NCBI GenBank assembly: GCA_011009095.1
Contig: VTPC01000833.1
Span: 67,090 to 131,089, forward strand
DNA from: Ignelater luminosus
Lineage: Eukaryota > Arthropoda > Insecta > Coleoptera > Elateridae
Direction: 5' to 3'
DNA: 64,000 nucleotides
Below, in pieces: positions 58,380-64,000 of this stretch. Positions within the stretch are counted from its first letter, which is position 1; the number at the start of each line of letters is the position of its first letter. The notes beneath the pieces were generated by a model, which saw only the letters and a list, made by a program, of their open reading frames with translations, ran no database searches and was not told the origin of the DNA. Both the position numbers and the translations under genes were made by a program.

Positions 58380-60808
58380 AACCAATCTGGTAAAACGCAA
58401 GATAGACACCGGTGATGCAGCGCCCATCCGTCAAAATCCAAGATGGTTGCCTTTGGCCAAAAGAGAAGAAACCGAAGGCCTGTTAAGAGAAATGCAAGAC
58501 CAAGGTGTCACATCGAGTCTTCCAACAATCTTTGAACATCGCCAGTGGTTTTAGTAAAAAAAGAAAGACGGATCGACGCGCTTTTGCGTAGACTACCGAA
58601 GGTTGAATAATGTTACCAAGAAAGACAGTTAACCATTGCCTCGTATCGACGACACGTTAGATATCCTTTCCGAGTACAAATGGTGTTCTACGCTTGATCT
58701 AAAAAGCGGTTATTGGCAAGTAGAAATGGAAGAAAAAAACAAAGAGAAAACTGCATTCTTGACTGGTAATGGACTGTGGCAGTTCACTGTCATGCCCTTT
58801 GGTCTCTGCAACGCTCCAGCTACGTTCGAAAGACTAATGGACTCATTGTTAAGAGGTTTGTCGTAGAAAACGTGTTTGGTGTATTTGGACGATGTGATAG
58901 TAATAGGAAAAACATTCAAAGATCATCTCAAAAACCTGAAAGAAGTGCTTAAAGGATTTCGTAGAGCTCATTTAAAATTGAGCCCAAAAAAGTGAATGGC
59001 CCACTCCTAAAGACAAACACAAGGTACGAAGTTTCTGCACTTACTATAGAAGATTTGCGTCGGGCTTTGCCGACATCGCCAAACAACTTCATAAATTGAC
59101 CAAAGCGGCAGGAAGATTTGTATGGACTAAAGAGTGCCAAAAAGTTTTGAAAATCTAAAAGAAGAATTATTCAGTAGTGTCGTACTGAGTTATCCACAAT
59201 CTATTGGTATGTTGACAGTGGATACCGATGATAGTAACGTTGGGGTTGGTGGTGTCTTTTCGCAAATCCAGGATGGCCAAGAATTATTTTAATAAAGTCT
59301 TGTCCAAACCAGGAAGGAACTATTGTGTGACTCGAAGAGAATTACTGGCCGTCGTCAAAACATTGGAACACTTCCATAAATATTTGTATAGTCGTGAATT
59401 TCTAGAAGAACCGATCACGAAGCCCTTAAAGGGTTACTGCAACTTAGGAATCCTGAAGGGCAGGTAGCTAGATGGATCGAAAGGTTACAAGAATACAACT
59501 TCTATACTGAGCATCGACGTGGTAAAATACATCGAAATGCTGACACTTTGTCAATAAGGCCCTGTCCAGAAAATTGTAGCCACTGTCTTCGAATGCAAAA
59601 TAAGCAACCAGAGCTTTTTCAGTGGCAAGAAGGACAGTAAGAAAACAATTCACGAAAAACAAGAGAGAGATCCTGACCTCGCTGCAATAATGAAATGAAA
59701 GAATGCAGACAGACGTCCAAACTGGAACAAAATTGCAGATCGAGCACCGGTTGTTAAAAACTATTGGGTGTAATGGAACTCCCTGTGGTAGAAGGAAGCA
59801 TATTGAAAAGAGCTTTCGAGAACGTCGATGGTACCTTTGTCGCTAAACAGCTAGTCCTACCAAGCAGCAAACGACTAGAAGTACTGAGAGAACTGCATGA
59901 TGGAACGTCGGGCGGATATTTGAGCATAAGAAAATCTTGGAGAAAGTACGAGAACGATTCTACTGGGTCAGGTGGCAAAAAGACGTCAAGGCCTGGTGTC
60001 GTGAATGCAAAACGTGTGTTGTGGCTAATGGTCCTGGTAGAAAGAGAAGAGCAGCGATGAAGCTATGAATATTACTGGCTCCCTTCCAGAATCTTTAGCA
60101 GAGAACAAGTACATTTTGATGTTAATGGATTATTTTACTAAATGGGCAGAAGCTTACGCTTTGCCTAACCAAGAAGCAATTACGGTTGCCGAAATCCTAC
60201 TGAAGAATTTTATTTGCGGATTCGGGGTGCCATTAGAAATTCATTCTGACCAAAGTAGAAATTTTGAATCGGATGTTTTTCAAGAAATGTGCAAGTTTGG
60301 TGGAAAGAATGGACAGGACACTTGGTAAACATTTGTCCAAGGTAGTGTTCGAGAATCAGAAGGATTACAATAAGTACATCGACCTCTTCTTAATGGCTTA
60401 CCAAGCATCTGTTCACGAAACGACGAACTTTACGGCCGGCGGCTCGATTGGTGTTTGGGAGAGAATTAAGGCTACCGTGTAATTTGGTTTATGGAAGTCC
60501 ACCTGGCGATGAAGAGATTGGTGAACCCTACGTAGAGAACCTATGGAAGGATATGGACTCGATTCATGAGCTGGCACGAAAATATACTCGTATGGCTAGC
60601 GACCTAATTAAAGATCGCTACGATGTAAAAGCAGAAGCAGGAGGATTTAACGAGGGCGACTTGGTGTGGCTCTATAATTCTCGAAAGCGTAAAGGGTTCT
60701 CTCTTAAACTGCAGTGCATTTGGGAAGGTTCATATACGATCGTCAAGCGAATAAACAATGTAGTGTGTCGCATAAAGAAAACTGATAGAGCACATCCACA
60801 TCAATCGA
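58380..60808 (+). pseudogene. Gypsy pol: RT, RNase H and integrase
   Basis: RT: IDTGDAAPIRQNPRWLPLAK (58405-58465), TLDLKSGYWQVEM (about 58690-58730), FTVMPFGLCNAPATFERLMD, and the catalytic YLDDVIV at about 58882-58902. RNase H is partly deleted, with VDTDDSNVGVGGVFSQ near 59220. The integrase zinc-binding region is at about 59870-60030. The core has LMDYFTKWAEAY (60121-60155) and IHSDQSRNFESD (about 60239-60274), two of the DDE residues. The C-terminal region reads GDLVWLYNSRKRKGFSLKLQ (60657-60715). A frame change at about 60780 leads into HINRLAPYRG, the usual integrase end. Stops and shifts make it non-functional. Confidence 0.85.
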
Positions 60809-61333
60809 TTGGCGCCCTACAGAGGCAATCACAACGAAGACGAAGAAGACGATGTGCCTCTAAGACTACAAACTGTGAGACCGGTAGGTGACCAACAGTT
60901 TCAAGCATTTATGGAAATGGCAAGCAATGGGAAGAAATTTCGTTGCGGAGTAGTGGTAGAAAAAGTACAAGATCTTTTCCAAGCTTCCCAAGATCATGGG
61001 TTGGTTCATTGCGTATCTACTGATCTAAGAATGTCCAGGGGAATAGCAGATCAGTTCCGAAGACAATATGGAAAGCTAAACGAACTTGAAAATCAAGGCC
61101 CAAACGTCGGCAAGGTCCTCAGGTTCCAAGATGGAAGAGATCGCTGTTCTATTTGGTGACCAAAAAGTACTTCTGTAGTAAACCGACCTATAAAGATTAA
61201 TGGGTGACACTACTACAACTGAGAAGAGACGCAGAAGAGCAAGGGTATCCAAGATTAGCAATGCCTAAGATCGGTTGTGGATTGGATCGTCTAGATTGGA
61301 GAATTGTAGGAAACATGCTAGAAGTCGTATTCC
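60809..61333 (+). pseudogene. Macro domain (OARD1/TARG1-like) at the C-terminus of gypsy pol
   Basis: The frame runs from the integrase end (NRLAPYRG) through an acidic linker (HNEDEEDD) into a macro domain with no stop between. VQDLFQASQDHGLVHCVSTD (about 60968-61025) and RMSRGIADQFRRQYG (61030-61075) match the OARD1/TARG1-type N-terminal half. A one-base shift near 61140 leads to LVTKKYFCSKPTY (61153-61191). After a TAA at 61198, LAMPKIGCGLDRLDW (61255-61300) follows. The Lys in TKK (61162-61164) and Asp in GCGLD (61285-61287) correspond to the catalytic pair known for TARG1. Intact relatives would bind ADP-ribose or remove ADP-ribose from Glu/Asp; this copy is broken. Fusion is seen in the sequence; the role is inference. 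Confidence 0.82.
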
Positions 61334-61398
61334 GTGGCTGTTATTTCTATTTTTACTTCAACTGTATTAAGAGTGATGACTGTAACTATCGCCATCAA

Positions 61399-61615
61399 TA
61401 GTCAGCCCTTAGCTGCAAGAAGGCATGTCTCCAATGGAAGAAAGACTCTTGTGATAGCGACTGCAAGTTACGTCATACCGTTGTCACAAAAAAGCGAGCC
61501 GAGATACCATGTTATTGAGACGTTTAACACGATGGCTGCGCGAAGAAGTACTGCACCTTTGATCATGTCGTCAGAAACCGAACAGAACCTGATCGGGAGG
61601 ATCAGATTTGAGAAG
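61399..61615 (+). pseudogene. Cysteine-rich extension after the macro domain
   Basis: In the same frame as the second half of the macro domain, after a TAG at 61399, the sequence reads SCKKACLQWKKDSCDSDC (about 61411-61464). The spacing is C-x3-C-x7-C-x3-C, followed by further cysteines (GCAKKYC near 61531-61551) and broken by stops. It could be a zinc-binding module of the polyprotein or an env-like relic. An overlapping 100-codon frame (61334-61636) without motifs is the alternative reading. Confidence 0.35.
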
Positions 61616-61630
61616 GGAGCAGTGTTACGC
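61611..61630 (+). promoter_or_regulatory. Putative polypurine tract and 3' LTR start
   Basis: AGAAGGGAGCAG (61611-61622) followed by TGTTACG resembles the priming tract and LTR start of gypsy elements. No second LTR is available to confirm it. Polyadenylation-like AATAAA signals lie downstream near 61768 and 61843. Confidence 0.35.
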
Positions 61631-61639
61631 AGATAAATG

Positions 61640-63650
61640 CGGGGAGACTCTCGAACGTACGCATGATTCATCTAAGAAAAAAAAAGTAAAAATATATAAA
61701 AGAAACTTGGAGAAGAGAGCAAATGTTAAGGGACAGTAGTGTTATTAGTGAATGACAGATCTGTAAAAATAAAACTTAGGAAAGAAAAATAGTACTATTT
61801 AAGTGTGTTCGAAATAGTTTAAGGGTTCTAGTGAGTTTATAAATAAAACAGACTTTTTAAGTTTATATTTTTTTTAAATTCAAATTCGGCGCAAAAGGTA
61901 GATAAAAAAAGATAGGGAATTACGGGAAGGTCAGCCTAATTTATATAGAATGGGTTAAGTACATAGAACGTACAAGTTTGTTTTAGCGACACAAACTTTT
62001 AACAACTTCAAGAACATTTAATTTTTGTTTATAGAACCGTTTTTATTTGCCTAATAGAACTGAAATGGGAATTAGAAGGTTATATGTTTCTCGTGGAACT
62101 CTTCTAATGAAAATTCTGTAACGTAGAACCTTATAATTTTAAGACCGCGACTAATCAATTTGAGTCTTGCGCAACTAACTCATCCTGTATCGGTAAATAT
62201 GTTTTTAATATCAATTTATAGAGTAATTTGGCGTAAAAAAAACTTGAGAGGACCTTGTCATTTAATGTAAATTTCTAACTGTCAATCTTCTACCTTAAGT
62301 TATAATGGAAAATACACCATTTAGTGCTGGGTGAGTCCATTAAATTTACATTAACTTGGCGTTTGATTTAAATTTTGAACAGCTCTTGTTTTAAGGACAC
62401 ACTAATAACTAATGGCACAAGTACGAAAGATTGCTAGATGAAGTCTTGGTAATATTTGATTTTACATTAGCAGATTTGATAATAATCCAAGTTTCTAGAA
62501 TTTCATTGACTGTATTGAATTACTCTTGAATTTACAAAATTGAATTTAATATTCAAAACGTTCACAGGTTTAGTGTTGAGTTCGATGTAAGCCATAAAAC
62601 GGTTTAAACGTTTTGTAGTATTTATAAAAGCAGTTACAAGACGGTTACCTATTAAATTATCTAAATATTGAGATCGTCGAAGTGCCTTCACCTATCATGT
62701 TACTATGCAAAGATTCTAAAATTAAAGTATGAAGTCAGAATTATTGAATCTAAATGAATAACGACTTATTTCTAATTCTGAAAAGATAAATCTAGCTCAA
62801 TATGGGAATTTTAATTGATTCCAAAATAATATTGTTTGCTAACCGCTTGATACTTTGAAATTATTTTTGTTGATTTTAATATGACTACAGTAGAATTGAA
62901 AAGGTTAAAATAAAAGAAAAATTTTTGCAAAGAAAAAAAAACAAGAATGAGAATAAGAATACTATACCGAAATTACCATCAAAAAACAAGCAGTAGCTCT
63001 TCTGTCAACGCATAAAAAGTATCATGATTAAGCAAACAATGAAAACGTATCAAAAGAAAATTGAAGACGTTCCACTTTCGTATCCTTTTCATACAGTTAA
63101 CGACTTAAATAAATATTGACAGATCGCGTAAAAGCAGCAACAGTTTTTGTTTCGCGAAAAGCTGATACTTTCGTCAAACGTATTGATGGGAACCTTTTTT
63201 TCCCTGTTCCGACAAAAAATTAAAATCTTATTAAATGAAATTACGAGTGCTTACTCAAACTCGGCGCAAACTTTATCGAAGTAAACTTTTAAGTTTTCCT
63301 TCTTTCTAATCCGCAAAAATTTTATTCTATAGCAATTATCGGATTTATGTTTAAAATAATTAGAAAATTTGCTTAACTTAGTTTTAAGTTTCACATTAAC
63401 GACCCTTAAGAAAAAGTTAATCAAGTTTCTAATTGTGTTATCTCGTACTTCCATAAAGCGACGCCTACCAGTGTCGGGGCTTTTTCAAGCTTCTTTATAA
63501 TAATGGAAAGCCGAAAAATTTTTCTCTTTCGGAGAAATTTAAACCCGCGGATTGTTTGTGCGGTTTCGAACATAAACGACATGAATAATTGTCAAATTAT
63601 TAGTTTGAGGAATGTTGTAATTTATCCTGTATAGTGAGAGTACATTGGAG
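61640..63650. other. Unassigned AT-rich sequence, first part possibly LTR
   Basis: The first 200-300 bases may be the 3' LTR of the gypsy element. Beyond that no gene is recognised; frames at 62503-62691 and 63251-63454 (minus) show no motif. Confidence 0.4.
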
Positions 63651-63655
63651 ACATA

Positions 63656-63805
63656 ATGGCACACGATCTCGATGATGTGATCCCGCATCTCCAGGGTGCT
63701 GTAATTAAAAAGCTTTTGGCATTATACGTCCCCATTAACCCTGTCATATTTAACGTGCTCCTATCAAATTTATCAAATAAATGGAGAGTATCGTTTCAAC
63801 TATAA
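63656..63805 (+). other. Small open frame, 49 codons
   Basis: ATG to TAA encodes a 49-residue peptide starting MAHDLDDVIPHLQGAVIKKL, with plausible amphipathic character and slightly higher GC than its flank. No family recognised. It might be a small gene, an exon, or part of a conserved non-coding element. Confidence 0.2.
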
Positions 63806-64000
63806 ATTAATAAAACACGGTAAACCGTCGAATGGTTTTAGTAGACTAAGGGTTAGTAAGGCCCTTAAGTGGTTTTAGAAATTCACGCAAAGGATATATT
63901 CTGCTGTCAGGGAAACTCACAACAGAGGCACAACATATTTGTTGGTATTTTCGAGGAAAAAACTTAATTTTCTACCCGATGTAATATGTAAATAATATTC

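Larger units (their letters stand above)
58280..61640 (+). mobile_element. Ty3/gypsy element with a macro domain, 5' truncated
   Basis: Plus-strand pol order RT, RNase H, integrase, then a macro domain and a cysteine-rich segment. It ends at a purine tract (61611-61622) followed by TGTTACG, the likely 3' LTR start. Gag, protease and 5' LTR are not seen. Several frameshifts and an internal RT/RNase H deletion show it is inactive. Confidence 0.8.

Noticed and set aside
1-64000. CRISPR arrays, operons, rRNA genes and bacterial regulatory signals
   Set aside because: No spaced identical repeats, no clustered co-directional genes with ribosome sites, and all elements are of eukaryotic types.

Overview
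This window looks like a repeat-dense, AT-rich stretch of an insect nuclear genome. The evidence is the set of mobile-element families: mariner, Tc1, piggyBac and pogo DNA transposons, Jockey-, CR1-, RTE- and R1/I-like non-LTR retrotransposons, and Ty3/gypsy LTR retrotransposons. There is no operon structure and there are two assembly gaps (100 N and 400 N). I could not identify any complete conserved host gene. Almost every protein-coding signal is a transposable element, and most are broken.

Layout, left to right: an apparently complete mariner element with an intact transposase (681-1974); a non-LTR RNase H fragment (about 2440-3345) carrying a nested small inverted-repeat element (2839-2987); an RTE-like reverse transcriptase remnant (about 3360-4665); a long unassigned stretch; a nearly complete CR1-group non-LTR element (about 10200-14735) with a SAP plus SGNH-hydrolase ORF1, broken by one base, and an intact 954-residue endonuclease/reverse transcriptase ORF2; unassigned sequence with a degenerate tandem repeat near 16.4-16.7 kb; a pogo/Tigger-like transposase remnant (about 18.9-19.3 kb); a frameshifted piggyBac element (20.0-22.06 kb) ending at a TTAA; a decayed gypsy element on the minus strand (about 24.2-27.2 kb); a GACGTC-rich palindromic block against the 400 N gap; a Jockey-like element on the minus strand that keeps ORF1 and endonuclease but not RT (about 31.6-34.3 kb); AT-rich sequence with a tRNA-like relic; and a coiled-coil repeat protein gene on the minus strand (38.3-39.5 kb).

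The right half holds a long R1/I-like non-LTR element (about 43.0-46.9 kb) interrupted by a GC-rich insertion with a strict 9-bp period; fragments of further non-LTR RNase H domains and an unassigned ORF near 50 kb; a Tc1 remnant (55.66-56.28 kb); an RTE-like element with its RT deleted (about 56.4-57.8 kb); and a plus-strand gypsy element (about 58.3-61.6 kb).

The most unusual observation is in that last element. Directly after the integrase C-terminus, with no intervening stop, the sequence encodes an ADP-ribose-binding macro domain of the OARD1/TARG1 type, followed by a cysteine-rich segment. The macro reading keeps the Lys and Asp positions used for catalysis in that family. This suggests a retrotransposon polyprotein that acquired an ADP-ribosylation-reversing or ADP-ribose-reading domain. 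The copy here is broken by frameshifts and a stop codon, so any activity would have to come from intact relatives elsewhere in the genome.
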